Positions 37,601 to 52,600 of a DNA stretch of 64,000 nt are shown here, in pieces. The stretch covers positions 310,001 through 374,000 of the forward strand of contig BQMF02000296.1 in assembly GCA_027922465.2 (NCBI GenBank). The letters are read 5' to 3'. The stretch is from Turritopsis dohrnii. Lineage: Eukaryota; Cnidaria; Hydrozoa; Anthoathecata; Oceaniidae. Each line of letters opens with the position of its first letter. Positions within the stretch are counted from its first letter, which is position 1. Below the pieces are notes generated by a model. The model was given only the letters and a program-made list of their open reading frames with translations. It ran no database searches and had not been told where the DNA came from. The translations under genes were made by a program, and so were the position numbers.

Positions 37601-40600
37601 CAGATGGTTCTTTTGAATGTATTTGTGAAATTTGTGTTGAGGGTTTTGGAAAACCTATATGTGCAAGCAATGGTATCACATACCTTAGTCAGTGTCATAT
37701 GCGATATTACAACTGCATGAACAACAAGTCAATATCTGTTGTTAAATATGGTTCTTGTGGTAAGTAAATTTCACAAGCATGTTTTCATGATGTCTACCTA
37801 TTTACTCGGACATACAACTTAATTAGGTAAAGAATAACCTGAAGCTTCAATGGTATTTTTTAAAACAGATGGGATTGATATATCTTATAAAGAACATTTT
37901 GCATTGCAAGATCTTTCCAGGCTTTTACTTATATTTTATTTGTATTAATTTTAGGGTTAACTGCAAAAGTAGAATTTTCTTACCTAATGGATGTATCAAG
38001 TGGATTTGACAATGAAGTTTATAATAACATGAAGCAGATTTTAAAGAACCACCTGAAAGTATTTGATGATAAAAGTGCTGCGTATAACATCTACTTTTAT
38101 TCATCGGATCCGGAAAATGATTTTTTTACTTATTTTCCATTAACTGGAATTACATCATATAAAGTGATTCCTAGTCTTATTGACCAAGTATCAGGGCCAA
38201 AAGACTTTACAAAGGTTAGTTTTGATACCAGCAGAAGACTTGATTTGGCAATGAGAAGACTTCTTAAAGGATACTATGATGAATCTGTTACTCAAGTTAT
38301 TGTTGCATTCGTTGGCGGAAAATTTATGTCAAAATCAACAAGTGGCTTAACTGATATCAAGCAAGAACTAGATCGACAAAATATTTCTCTTGTTCTGATT
38401 TGTAAGAGAAATAGTGTTGACTTAACTGCTTTGCTGAAATTGACAGAGGAAAAGAATATTCTGTTTACTGATTTTGGCATCTTTGATACAACATCAGCAA
38501 ATATTTTTACAGTCACGAGTGATGCCATTGCCAAGAAAACTGGTACCTTCATGATATTGATATTTTCTGTTCCAGTTCAATTTCTTTTTCTTTTTATTAA
38601 TGTTTGTCTTTGTTAGATCGAATGATTGATATTGGTTTCATAATGGGTGGTGCTACCAGAGAATATTATACTGAACAACAAAATTTGATGAAGAAAATAA
38701 TTAATCGTTATTCTATATCTCCTACTGAAACTCAGGTGGGTGTTATAACATATGGTGAGGACGTAAATCTTAGGATACCATTAAACAAATATGAAGACAA
38801 AGACATGTTATTAAATTCAATCCAAAGTGCAAGACCAACTACAACTGGTAATAATTTGAATGATGCCATGCAAATGGCTTTCAACAAGTTTTTTAGTTTG
38901 GAGAATGGGGCCCGGGAAGGAGCATTGAAAAAGCTTATTGTATTTGCTACTGGTCAGTTTAAAGTCAATCCCAAACATTCAAGGAAGTTGGAGGAGATGG
39001 GTGTAAAGATTATGGTTGTCACATTTGGTCAGCCACCACCATCAGAAGAGGACCTTAAAAATGTGGTCCCTGATAGAAATGATGTGTTATCTTATGATAA
39101 AGATGATATAGAGGAAACAACGTCTAATCTTTATGATTCACTAAAAGAAGGTATTTAAAATAATCAAAGTCATTGATGAGGCATTTTGGTGTATCCCACT
39201 GTATATAAAATGAAACATTGAAAAATGGTATCTATTATTTAGACACATGTTCTGATGTATCCTGTGAATTTGGCGAATGTTTATTGCGTGCTGATAGATC
39301 CACTACTTGCATCTGTAAAGTCTGCCCTTACAGTTACACCCCTGTTTGTGGTAGCAACAAAGTAACTTATGCATCACCTTGTGATTTACAAAAGCAAAAG
39401 TGTGTCCACCAATTGACAGATCTTCATATAGTCCAACATCAACCTTGTGGTATATTTTTGCGTTTCTTTTTCTTAAAACTTTCCCAAGTATTGCTTGTGG
39501 TTTTATTCTACTTTAATGATTTTTGTTGTCTAGGATTTGAATCTCAATTGGATCTAGTTTATGTAATAGATACATCTGATGGTGTCTCAACGGACTTTAT
39601 TGACAAAATGAAAGACTATATTGTTAATGCACTTGCCGGATATAAAGTATCTGAAGCCAACGTAAGAATATCTATTGTCACATTTGGGGAATCATCACAA
39701 ATAGCTCTTCTCTTAAAAGATGGTACCAACTCCACAACTGTTTTGAATGTTTTGAATAACATGAAGGTAATACAAGGAAGGAGAAAACTTGGACAAGCTT
39801 TAGATGTTGTAAATAGAAATGTCTTTATTGAATCACGTGGTATGCGTAAGGAGTCAAAGAAATTAATTGTGTTGCTGTTAGCTGGCCAAACAGAACCAGA
39901 AGATCTAAAAAATCTTGATGTATATGCTAGTGCATTAAAAGACAGAAATATAAACATAACTGTCATTGGTGTCAGTGATAAACTTCAGGTAGCAGACATT
40001 TCTGGCCTGTCAAGCAATGGCAAATCAGCTTTGGTTCTTCCTATTGATGATGCTACTGGAATATTATCTTACATATCTGGTATACTGGTAGATCTAACAG
40101 GTATTATCATTGGTCTGTACATTAACAGATCTGTGTCAGTGCACAAATTCAACATGTGTTTTAAATTCTAGAGCCGACATTGAAAACAGATGTTATTTTC
40201 ATTTTGGGTTTGAAATATCCTTACGTGAGAAATCATTATATCTTACAAAAGGATATAGTAAAGGCAATGGCGGAAAAATTAGATGTTGGTGAAAATGTGC
40301 GTGCAGGTGTTATATTCATTCAGCAAAATCCTGAGTATGTCATATCTTTACAGCGAGAATACCAAAAGGATGCATTTTTGTCAGCCTTTGAAAGGAGATT
40401 CCTTTCAAAATCAGGTTATGAAGTTGAAAAAGCCTTGAAACTTGCAATCAAAGAATTGAAAAAAAGTAATGCAAAGAAACAAATTGTTTTGTTTCTGATG
40501 TCAAACTCTTTTGGTGCTGAAATCACAGCCAATTTAGCAAGGCATAATGGCATTGAAATAGTTGTTGTATCAGTGGGAGATGATGTTGATCAATTTGAAC

Positions 40601-43600
40601 TTGAAGCTATTGCAGGTGGTCCCAACAACGTAGTTGTTCCTAAGCCAGATGACATTGATGACATTATCAACCTATTGAAACCAAGTTAGTGCTTTTTATC
40701 TTGCTAGTTTATTTAAAAACCATTTATGTGGATAGTTGGTTGTTTCACTTTGATGTATTTTTGTTTTGCTTTCACTTACAAGAAAACTATATTTTTAGAT
40801 CCATGTGATTTGTTAGCTTGTAAACAACATGAAATATGTGTTGTAAACAGCGATCATAGTGCCAAATGTGAATGTCCGTCTTGTTCACCAAACTACAGCC
40901 CTGTATGTGGAAGTAATGGGCTAACCTTTGCAAGTAAATGCTATTTGTTACAAGACAAGTGTTTGTTTGGTAAAGAAATAGATGTTGTAAAAGAGGAATC
41001 ATGTGGTAAGCTCTTTAACCAATGTTTTTTTCCAATTCAATGGTTTTGTTGGCTATACTGCTTTCTTATTATATCTAGGCTTGACACCAAAAAACTTGGA
41101 TGTTATATTTGCTATCGATTCTTCACAGACTGTTTCACAAAACATGTTTGAGCATATGAAAAACTTAGCATACCACACTGTATCAGAATTTGAACTTTCA
41201 CAAACTGGTTTGAGAATAGCTTTCTTGTCATATGGTAGCTCAGTAAGTAAGGAACTTGAATTTGATAACAACTTGAAATCAGATATTGTTCTTAAGAGAA
41301 TGTTCAAGGATCTGCCAATGGCTGGAGGCACAAGAAATATAGATAACCTTATTCAACATGTCGCAGATAAATACAGAGGTGATCGTTATACACAAAAGAT
41401 TATTGTATTGTTTGCGACTGGTAATAATAATTTTGTTGGGAAGGAAAACTTGAAGATACAAGCTGACAAACTGAGAAAGATTGGATTCAAATTCATCATT
41501 ATTGGTATTGGAAAGGATATAGATGAAAAAGAATTGAACATGATTTCATCAGGGAATGAAAAAATACAGAGAGACGTTTTCATCAAAGATGATGTTAGGA
41601 ATCTTCCACAGATGTTAGGAAATCTAGGAAGAATCATTGGACAGCACATAAGTACGTCATCTTTAATGTATGTTTTCTGAAACCTGACTATTTAATTTTT
41701 AATGACCATAATTTTCTTTGTTTTTCTAGCTTCCCCTAATAATCTTGTTGGTGCTAATAATGTTGTTCTTGTTGTTGGTGCAAATAGTGAAGATGGAGTG
41801 AAAAACTTTAACACTGCCAAAGAATATGCTTCAGACCTTTTGGATAAGTTCAATATTGGACCAAGTCAAACAAATGTTGGAATAATCTCATATGGCTACG
41901 AACCACAAACTGTCGTTAACTTACAAGATGGGAATAATAAAAATGGTTTGAAATCAACTTTGAATTCCTTAAGACACCCAGGGTTTGATAACAATGTCGA
42001 CAAAGCTTTGAAAGCTGCCATGAAAATGCTTAAAGATAACATTTCGCGTGATTATGCAAGAAAATCTATCATATTATTTATTGACTCTAGCAATGTTGAA
42101 GATAAGAACAGGATACAGGAATTAAATCAGTTGCTTAAAAGGAATGATATAACATACATAGTTGTAGCTGTTGGTCAAAAGATTCACGTTGTGGATTTAA
42201 AAAATGTTGTCCCAGCTATTGATGAAGTCATTAAAATTACTAGTGTTAATGGACAGGGTAAAGTTGATGATGTGGTTGAAAGATTAAATCCAGGTACAAA
42301 GTATCTACTAACATTGTTTCTGCAGCATCTATACGAGTAAGATTTAGATTGTTCTTCATTTTGAATTAATTTTATTTAGACAAATGTAAGCTTTACAACT
42401 GTGCATATGGTGCAACTTGTATTTCAACAGCAGATAAGAATATCCAATGTATATGCCCAATATGTAACGCTCAAAGTTACGAGTTGGTTTGTGGTTCTGA
42501 TGGCCGAACATATGTTTCCAGGTGCGTCATGCAGCAGGAGGCATGCCGAAAAAAGAAATTGATTACAGTCATAAAAAATGAACCTTGTGGTAAGAAGACT
42601 TATATTTTTATTTCTAGAATATGTTTCAAAAATGTTTGTTTATCAATTTGTCTAATACAAAATTGTTTGTTTAACATTTAAGGAACCTCAAAAGCAGTAG
42701 ATTTGATATTTGCATTGGACACATCATCCCAAGTAAGCAAGACGGATTTGGAGAGTATGAACAATTTCATTGCGAATATAATTGACCAATACATTAGTCC
42801 AAACGGTAGAAGTTTTATTGGAATTATGAACTATGGAAATTCTATAGACAATATGTTGTCATTACAAAATAATACTAAGTCTACCATATTGAAAGCTCTG
42901 AAAAACATTAAAAGTATAAATGGGGAAAGAAAAATTTCGATGGTTGTTCAGGAGTCATTGAAACAATTTCAAGAAAGCAGAAGAGATGTTAAAAAAGTAT
43001 TATTCATTTTTATTTTTGGAGATGTGAGTCAGACAGAAATAAATACATTTGCTGAGCTTGGCAATCAACTACAAAGAAACAATATTGAAACTATAATAGT
43101 TCGTACGAAAGGAAAACCAACTACTGTTGATTTAATCAAAATTGTCAAAAATCGGGAAAATATCATAACAGAAGATGTATCAAAACTGCCCAACATTCTT
43201 GATAATGTTGATGACATTATCACTGCTACAGGTAAGTACTTCTATGATGTTCTTTAATCTTTTTCTTTTATTTGGTTATCTTCTTTTCTTCAGACAAATT
43301 CAATGACTGTTATTTTAATGTAATAATAATACTTTTGCTTTAGTTCCATTTAATTCCTTTACGGACATTGCTGTTGTCTTTGGAACATATGGAAACCAAG
43401 CAGATACCACCTTCTACAAGCAGCAGCAATTTGCAAAAGAATTTGTCAATGGATTGAACATATCTTCAATGTCAGTGTTAGTGAGCTTCCTAGAAACTTC
43501 CTACATACAAAATAACATTGCCATGATGTTTGGAGAAACGGATAAGAAAACCATCTTTGAACAAATTGACTCATTGCAAAATAAAGCTTATGAAGCAAGA

Positions 43601-46600
43601 CTAGATGTTGTCAGCCTACTTCGTTATATAAAAGAAAAGGTCTTTTCAACAGAAAATGGGCACAGAAAGGCTGCTCAAAAACAGGTGGTGCTCTTTATTG
43701 ATCAAAAATTTTCAAATTCAGATGAAGAGATTTATGAAATAGTAAGTGAAATGAAAGAAGCCAATGTAAAACTCATTTTGGTTACAATTACCAATCATGC
43801 TGATATAAATCTGGTAAAACAACTTTCTGCTTACGGTGACTGGATAAATATTGGAGATGATGATGTAAATGAATTCACTAATGAAGTGATCAATGCTATC
43901 CAACCGTGTAAGTAAACATTTAAGAAATAGGAATGAAAAAGAAGTAAATTCTAATTGAAATGGAAAGTATAAGATCAATGAATATTTAATTTAACTTAAT
44001 TTCTTTTAATATTAAAGATAGATTTTATATTTCTAATAGCACCATGCAAGAACATACAATGTAAGTTTAATGCAGTGTGTTTGGAAAAGAACGACCAAAC
44101 AACGTCATGTGTATGTAAATCTTGTCCAAACACCTATGCACAAGTTTGTGGAGATAATGGTGTCATTTATGCTTCAAAATGTCATCTCGAGCAAGATGTC
44201 TGTCAACAAAAACATGAGATTAATTTGATGGAGAAACATTTATGCAGTAAGTTCATCTACCTATTTTTTTAATTTTTTAATCCATAAAAGTATTACTATA
44301 ATAACTTATTGAAATTTAATTTATAGAACACAGAAGTCCATTAAATGTTGTTTACATTGTGGACACATCTAAGTATACTTCACCTGAAGACCTCCACAAC
44401 ATTAAAAAGTTTATTGCAGAAAGTACTGGTAACTTCTTAATCCAAGAAGACTCCGTTACGTTTGGATTATTGTCAGCATCAGATAACATAGCAATAATTC
44501 TTTTACCAACTGATGGAAGGTCCTCTGGCGCTGTTTTGTCAGCATTAACAAACTTATCGGGAGATACTGGAAAAATAGATGCAAATGAGCTGGCATATAT
44601 GTTAGATAATTACTATTATGACACAGTCCCTGCAATCCCTACAGATGTTAAAAGAGTTTCAATCTTTTTTATCACAACAAGTCCTTTCTATGAAAATGAC
44701 CTGAACGAATTACATTCTGTGCTGAAGACTGATAGATTTAAGACCCGGGTTTCTATAATTGGTATTGGAAATGAAGTAAGGAAGGATCCTCTTGAAAAAC
44801 TTGCAACAAACCCGAACAGCTTTGTTTTTGTTGAAAAAAGTGCTAACCTACCAATGATCTTCAAACTGGTTGGTGAATCGACTAAGCAGTTATTTGGTAA
44901 GTCATCTTAAGAATGATTTATATCTTTTATTTGGTTTTAAAATTTTTATGAAAAGCCTTTTGGTTATAGTCCCGGTATCTGGAGCAAGCCTAGATTTGGT
45001 TGTAATTCTTGGTTCTTCTCGTGGCAATACCAGGCAAACATTTTCAAAAGAGCAAAACATATTAAAAGAAATAGTGAAAAAATACAACACCAAGCCATCT
45101 CAAACACAAGTCGGAATTATTCTGAATGGCAATTCCCCAAAAATTGCTTTTAATCTCAACTCTCAAGAAACATCAGGAAGAGATATATTGTACACTGTCG
45201 AATCTTTGCAAAATCAAATGCAAGGCTCCAGAATTGACGAGTCTTTGAAACTTGCTAACAACCTTTTGTATGATGATAGCAAAGGTGCAAGATCAGATGC
45301 TGCAAAGGCCATTGTTTTTTTCATGCATGGTGAACCAACTGAATCATACAGATTGATGGAAAATGAAATCAAGAGATTGCAAAGTAATGGTGTAAGAATT
45401 GTGGTAGTTGTGTTTGGTGGGGAAAATTTGGAAAGCATTAAAAGGCTTCTTTCAGAGTATGATAGATTCATCAAAGTACCTGACTCAGCTAATGTGAATG
45501 ATGTCGGTAATGAGGTAGTTGTAGCAGTTATTGAAGGTAAATCAGCATCATATTTAAGTTTTTCTTTCTTTATTCAGAGTTGATTTATTTATGGCTTATC
45601 TTTTATTAAATAGATGCATGTTCATCATCCAGTTGTAAGCATGGTGTTTGTGTTTCATTTACTAACCAGACTTCATCTTGCTCTTGTCCAATCTGCCCAG
45701 AGGATTTCTATCAACCTGTTTGTGGGTCTGATGGACAAAATTACGCATCAAAATGTCACTTAGATCAATATTCCTGTCGCAATGAGCTTGATTTGAAAAT
45801 CCTCAAGAATTCTGCATGTGGTATGTGTTATAATAGGATGCTTTTTGTTAAGTTCATTTCAGACCCGTGTTTTAATGCCATAATATATTCATCCTTATTT
45901 TTGTTAATCTTTTTATTTCAGTTTCTATGCAAAAGTCTGACATGATTCTTGCTGTTGATAGTTCTGAAGATGTTCCTGAAAGTGTCTTCACCAAAATGAA
46001 ACTATTTGTGAAAAACTTATTGTCAACTAAACTCATATCCAAAGAGGCAAACCGTATTTCTCTGGTGAATTATGGTAGCGTTCCTGAAATTATCATCAAA
46101 GCAAAAGATGGTACTGATGATACATTGATTCAAAACACACTAGATGCCATGGGTAGAATCAATGGAAAGAAAAACATTGAAAAACTACTGAAGTTTTTAA
46201 AGGTACAACTAGACCAACTTTCGGGAAGAGAAGGAATTCCTAAACACATTGTTGTGTTCACATTTTCGGCCTTTGAAGATACACAAGAAATTACCAAGGC
46301 AGCTGCAGCTCTAAAACAGTCTTCCCCTGATGTTTTCGTCACTTTCATTGGAGTTGGACTTCATAATGTGAATGTTCTGGCGAATCTAGCATCAAACAGA
46401 AATTATGTTATCTTAGTGCCATATAAAAAATCATTTGATGGGATCTTGGCAGTTGAATTTCCTGATGTCTTTGTAGATGTTGGTAAAAGAACCAATTTAC
46501 CGAGTAAGATTTATTCAACAAACAATATTTAATTGAAATACAATTAGCATGATTGGTTGTCCACTAAATTTGTCTCACAAATTCAAGGTCCTTCAGGGTC

Positions 46601-49600
46601 ATTCACCTACATTTTGGGTTGCTTTTCAAGGTCATTAGTCTTATTAATTAACGAAATCTGAAAGAGTTTATAGAGATCTAACAATATGTGATACTGATAT
46701 AGAGAAATAAAAGTCCTATTATGTCAACAAAACCCACATGGAGGCAATTGACAACAATCTTCACAGTCTGCTTAACACACTGACAATAGTAGCATAATAA
46801 TCATGAATATGTTTTATCATTTTAGGTACACCAATGCAGTTAGAAGTAGTATTCATATTTAGTTCATCAGGAGAAAATGCTGAACTGATGTTTTCAAAGG
46901 AGAAGGAAATTGCTAAAGACATTTCTGATGAATTGTTTATTCCGCCATATCATGTCAAGATTGGACTAGTTGTTGATGGAAGGAATCAGGCCAAAGTCGT
47001 ATCACAAATTAAAAGATATTCATCCAATGAATTGATAAGGAAACAGATTGCCACTGTAAATTTCAATGGAGAAGGGAATAATCTGGCTAATGCTATTTCT
47101 TTAGCAGAATCTCTGTTAAATACACCATCAAGTAGTAAAAAAACACAAAAATCTGTTTTTATATTTTTCAATAAAATTACTTCCAATTTGGATGACTTAG
47201 AAGGAGAACTATCTAATTTAAAGAGCAAGGGAATTAGATTTACAGCTGTTGGTATGGGGAAGGATTCTGATGTTGATAAGATGATCACTGCAACTGGTGA
47301 TAAAGACAATGTGGTGGTACATGTTTCTAGTCAGCCATCTGGTGAAAGGTGGGATGATCTTGTAAGAAAAGTTCTAAAAGGTAATTGGAAAACTTGAATT
47401 ATCTAATTCAGTATATTTTTAATGTTAAAAAAATTAGGAGCCAACCTGATAGCAAACAAAGTAATGATGGCAATAAGATACATTATAAAATCACTGAAAA
47501 CAATAATTAACATCAAAGAATAGTAAAAATTTAGAAAAAAAAACTAAGAGATAACTAAACTATTACTAAGAGATACTACCTTACTACCTTACTAACTGAA
47601 TAAGTAAAGTTTGTATTGTTATGTATAAACAAAGGTTTCTCTTACCCAACTACTTTGAAAATGTATTTTCTAGACGAATGTCAATATGCCACATGTCCTT
47701 ATAATTCAAAGTGTGTGACCAGAGCTGATCAAACCACTGAATGTATATGCCCTGTTTGTGATGATACGTACTCACTGGTCTGTGCTTCTGATGGGAAAAC
47801 ATACCCAAATGAATGTTGGATGCAAAGAGAAGCTTGCAAACAAAAGAAATTTATTGATATTATCAAAAACTCTGCATGCAGTGAGTTAAAACCATTTTAT
47901 TTCAAAACAAGTTCATTTTGTCAATAAACTTTTAATAAAATCTCTTTACATTTTCCATCAGGTATACAAACCCCACTAGATTTAATAATTGGAGTTGACA
48001 CATCTGATGCTGTTGATGAAAAACTGGCATCCAAACTCCATACACTTTTAAAGAATATGATAAAACAATACACCATTTCAACAACAGGAATACACATTTC
48101 ATTTGTGTCATATGGATCAAAGGCAGTTTCATCTCCATTTTTGTTTGATGAAGAAAATGCGAACAATGAATTAAATCAATTGCCAAGAATTGGTGGCAGT
48201 AACGATTATGCTGCACTTATGAAGAAGCTAACATCTACTTTGCTGAACCGGAAAAGGGACGTTCCGTTACAATTGTTTTTATTTGTTGTTGGCAGCGGCA
48301 ATCCTGCAAGTTTGAATAATGTTGGAGAATCTTCAAAGGCTTTTACTCAAGCTATTTCCCAAACTGATGCATCTGTTTTCATTGTTAATTTCATGCAAGA
48401 CAAATCATATTCAGTACCTGATGTTTTGTTTGCCAATCATACTTATAATCCTAAAGTAGATGAAATTCCAACTTGTATTACAGTAACTGAAACAGCAATC
48501 AGAGATAAACTGGGTCAGTGTTTTTTTGTTTTTTTTATTTCTGATTTTTCTGGAAAATTTTCCCTGAAATTGTAGCATATATTTTTTATTTACCATTAAA
48601 ATTACATTTTAGATAAGAGTATTATCCTAGACCTGGGCATCATCATTTATGGCTCAAATGTAGATGCAAAAGCCAATTTTATTGAAGCTGTTCTAAAGAA
48701 ATATTCCATTGCACAAGATCAAACTCGTGTTGCAATAATTGCATCATCATACTCAGGTGCTCCTATTATCATGAAAAAACTAAACAAACAACAAACAATT
48801 GCATCCATAAAAGGCAGTATAGCTAAAATTTCAACAGTTACAACATTTGAGGAATTTCTTTTGCCTGCACTTGCAATATCACATGAAGAATTGTTCATCA
48901 AGAAATATGGTGGGAGGGACAAAGCAATGAAGTCTTTATTGATTTTGATTGATCAAGAAGGCAGCTATGATGGTCTAGAAGGTAGTTTGAGTAAATTGAA
49001 AATGTCTGGAATCAAACCAGTAGTGGTAGTGATAGGAAATAAAGTTACAAATAAAGATCTTATCGATGCTGTTAAGCCAAATGATAATCTTTTGATATTC
49101 AAGACAGTTGAAGATGCAGTTCAAAATAGTAAAGATATTGCTACAAGTTTGCGACCAGGTAAATCCAAACAATATCTTGTTATTTGATAATCAAATGTTC
49201 CAGTTGGATTTCTGTAAATCCATTTTTATTTGCAGCCAGTTACACAGTTTTGAAATAATGCTTCACTTTCAGATATTTGCCTAAAAGAGCGATGCCAGCA
49301 GCATGCAGTTTGTGTCAAGGTTTCTACAGAAGAGACTGCGTGTGTTTGTAAGGATTGTATTTCTTCCAATTACCAACCTGTTTGTGCTAGCAATGGAAAA
49401 TCATATGCTTCTGAATGTTATATGAAAACTGCTGCTTGTAAAGGAAGAAGGTCTTTAGACCTTATGAAGGAAATACCCTGTGGTAAGTTGTTTTCTGACC
49501 AAACAGTTTGTGCTTTCACATTTACCCCAATACATGAAAATTAAGTTAGAGGTTAGATAAAAATTATGAACATCTGGAAAAGTCTAACAATTTTGTTTTT

Positions 49601-52600
49601 ATCATTTCAAAAGCTTTTTTGTTGTTGTTGTTGCATTTGACAGATGCTTAGTAATTCTTATTTAGTAAAAAATGTTCTTGTTATTGAAATCTAGGTATCA
49701 ATGGCTTAAATGATATCTCATTTATTATTGATTCATCGGGAGATGTTACAGAAGTGGAAATTTCAAGGATGAGAGATTTCATTAAGGCCTTCTTAATTTC
49801 TTACAAATTCAATGGGGAAACCAAAGTATCTATTGGAAATTATGGCAACGCATTCACAACACCATTGTTGTTTAAAGCTGGTAACAACAAAATGTTTGTT
49901 GACTATGTTCTTGATTTCATTAAGCCAGTTGGCGGCAAACGAAACCTTGACATTGTATTTAAAAATCTTGGTCAAAATGTATTTGGACCTGAAAGTGGAT
50001 CTAGACACAATTCCACTAAAACAGCAATTCTATTTATAAATGGCATCAATAGAAAGAAAATTAGCCAACAATATATTGATCTAGTTAAGATGTCCAAAGT
50101 CAATGTAATAGTGGTTTCCATTGGTGATACAGTTCCAGAATTAAGCTTGCTTCAGATTGTTGATCAGAAAAATATTATCAGTTTAAACAGTACAACAGAA
50201 CTTCCTGAATTGTATCCTGAAATTGAAAATTTACTGCATCAGCTAAGTGGTGAGTATAACAAATCACTGTATATGTTTAAATCAATATTATAACAAAAGT
50301 GAATTTAATTATAATTGTTATTTTAAATTTTAGTGAAGACAACGCTTGAATTAGGAATTATGATGACCCAATTTTCAAAACAAGTTTTTAAGTCAGTCAA
50401 ACTAAAATGGTTTCAATATCAGAAGGATATTTTAAATGATTTGATTGTCAAATATGATAGAAGTGAAAGTGATGTCAGATACAGTATTGGTAGTTATGGC
50501 GAAACAAATCAAATATATCTGAAATTCTCTGAAGGAAGATATCTTGAAGACGTAATTTCTTCTTTGAAGGAGGTCAATTTACCTAGTAGTAGTAAGGGTG
50601 AAATATCAAAGGCCTTGCAGTTTGCTTCTGCTACAATGTTCTCTAAAGGTTCAGGCTCTGACATTGATTCAAGAAAATTTCTGTTGCTTTCCATTGATTC
50701 CAAACAGACCAAAAATAAACCAGAGTTATTAAAGGCTGTTTCCAATTTGAAAAAGATTGGAGTAAGACTTGTTCCTATATTATTTGGTGATCCAGTGCCA
50801 GACGAAAATATTAATGATCTTCTTGACAAAGATGACAAAGTTGTTGTGGTAAAAAAGCCAGAAGCACCTTTCCCTGAGTTGTCCACAGTCATCGATAATC
50901 TCCTCAAAAAAGGTAAACCTTTAAGTGATAATGAAACATTATAGACTGGGAAATTTGATTTAAAAAAAATCATAGTTATTTTTTATACATCACTTCTAGA
51001 GCTGTGTCAAAGATCTGCCTGTGACTATCACTCCATATGCATTGCATTTGCTGATCAGACAACTGACTGTGTTTGTCCACTTTGTGACAATACCTTTTCA
51101 TTGGTTTGTGGTTCTGATGGAAGGACATATGGAAATGAATGCTGGATGAAAAGAAAAGCTTGTCAGCAAAAGAAATCAATTGAGATTGTTGCTCGAAAAC
51201 CTTGTGGTATGATTTTTTGTCCAGCAATCTACAATGTTTGTTGCCATGGAATTTATAATTCCCTTCTGCATATCTAAATCTATTTTTAGGTCTCTCTCAA
51301 CTGGGAAATGTGATTATTGCATTGAATGCTTCTTTAACTCCTCATCAAGATGTGTTTAAAGAGGTTTTCAATTTTGCAGTGGAAACTAGTAGACTATTCC
51401 AAGACAATAGTAACATCAAAATTGTTCCTTATGGAAATAAGATTATTTTGGAAAATGCTGCAGTACAAAAGTTGGTTCAAGGAAGTGGAGTAAATGTTGA
51501 TGAAAATTTTAGTGGAGATCACTTAAAGGAATTACTAAATAAGATCAAGAGAGATTTTTATCAAATGGATAGTTCTAAAAAAGGTATATTGGTTGTTGTT
51601 GTTTCTGGCGATATACCTGCATATCATTTGGACACTATCAAGAAGGATATCCGAGAAATGGAGGAAAGACAACATAATGTTTTGATTTTGTCTGTGGGCA
51701 GTGAAATAGTTGGTCTTGAAGATGTTCTCACCCTAAAGGATGTTTCTGATCTTGCTGGAGATATTGATGAAGTAGAGGAAACCATTGGAAAATATATATC
51801 TGGTAAGCTTCTGTGTTTGTCAGTTTGAATATGTCAGACTGTAAGGTATGCCATATATTTCATCGACAGTAACACAGAAGTTGTTTGCATTACCTATTAG
51901 TTAATTGCTTCTATTATGGACTTTGTAATATTAATAATAGAACATAATCTTGAAATTTGTAAACATTTGTATTTACCATTATGACTTATTTTGCTTTATT
52001 TTAAGCACCAAAGGGAAAATATGAAATTGGTTTTGCAATGGGAGCATTTGGTGCTAATTCACAAAACCTCTTTGACATTGAAAAGAGTTATGCAAGAAAG
52101 TTATTAAGGAACCTTCCATTTGACAAAAAAAACATTAATGTTGGAATTCTTACATATGGACGCGAGGCAAGCATCATATATCCCTTTAGAGAATTTTCTT
52201 CAATGGAGGAGGCACAGATGGCAATCTTAAATAATGTACGAAATCCAAACTCAGGAAGTAGTGTACATTTGGCTCTAAAGGAAAGCAGATTGAAATTATT
52301 TGGTGAAACAAGTGGAAGAATTGAAAGCAAATCTAATGCAGATGCTTTCAAAACATTAGTTTTGTTTGTTCATGATAAAATCAATGAAACTAATGTTTAT
52401 CAGGAGATAAAGTTATTAAAATCAGCAAAGGTGAACCTTATTGTGGTTGCTATTGGTGATCAAGTTAAGAAAGAGGATCTTGAGTTTATGGTTGAAGACG
52501 AATCTAAATTGATTATATTGCAAGACAACACATTATTGGACCAGCAAATTGATAAAGGGATCAAGCAACTGACTGAAGGTGTGAAATTTGAGCATTGATG

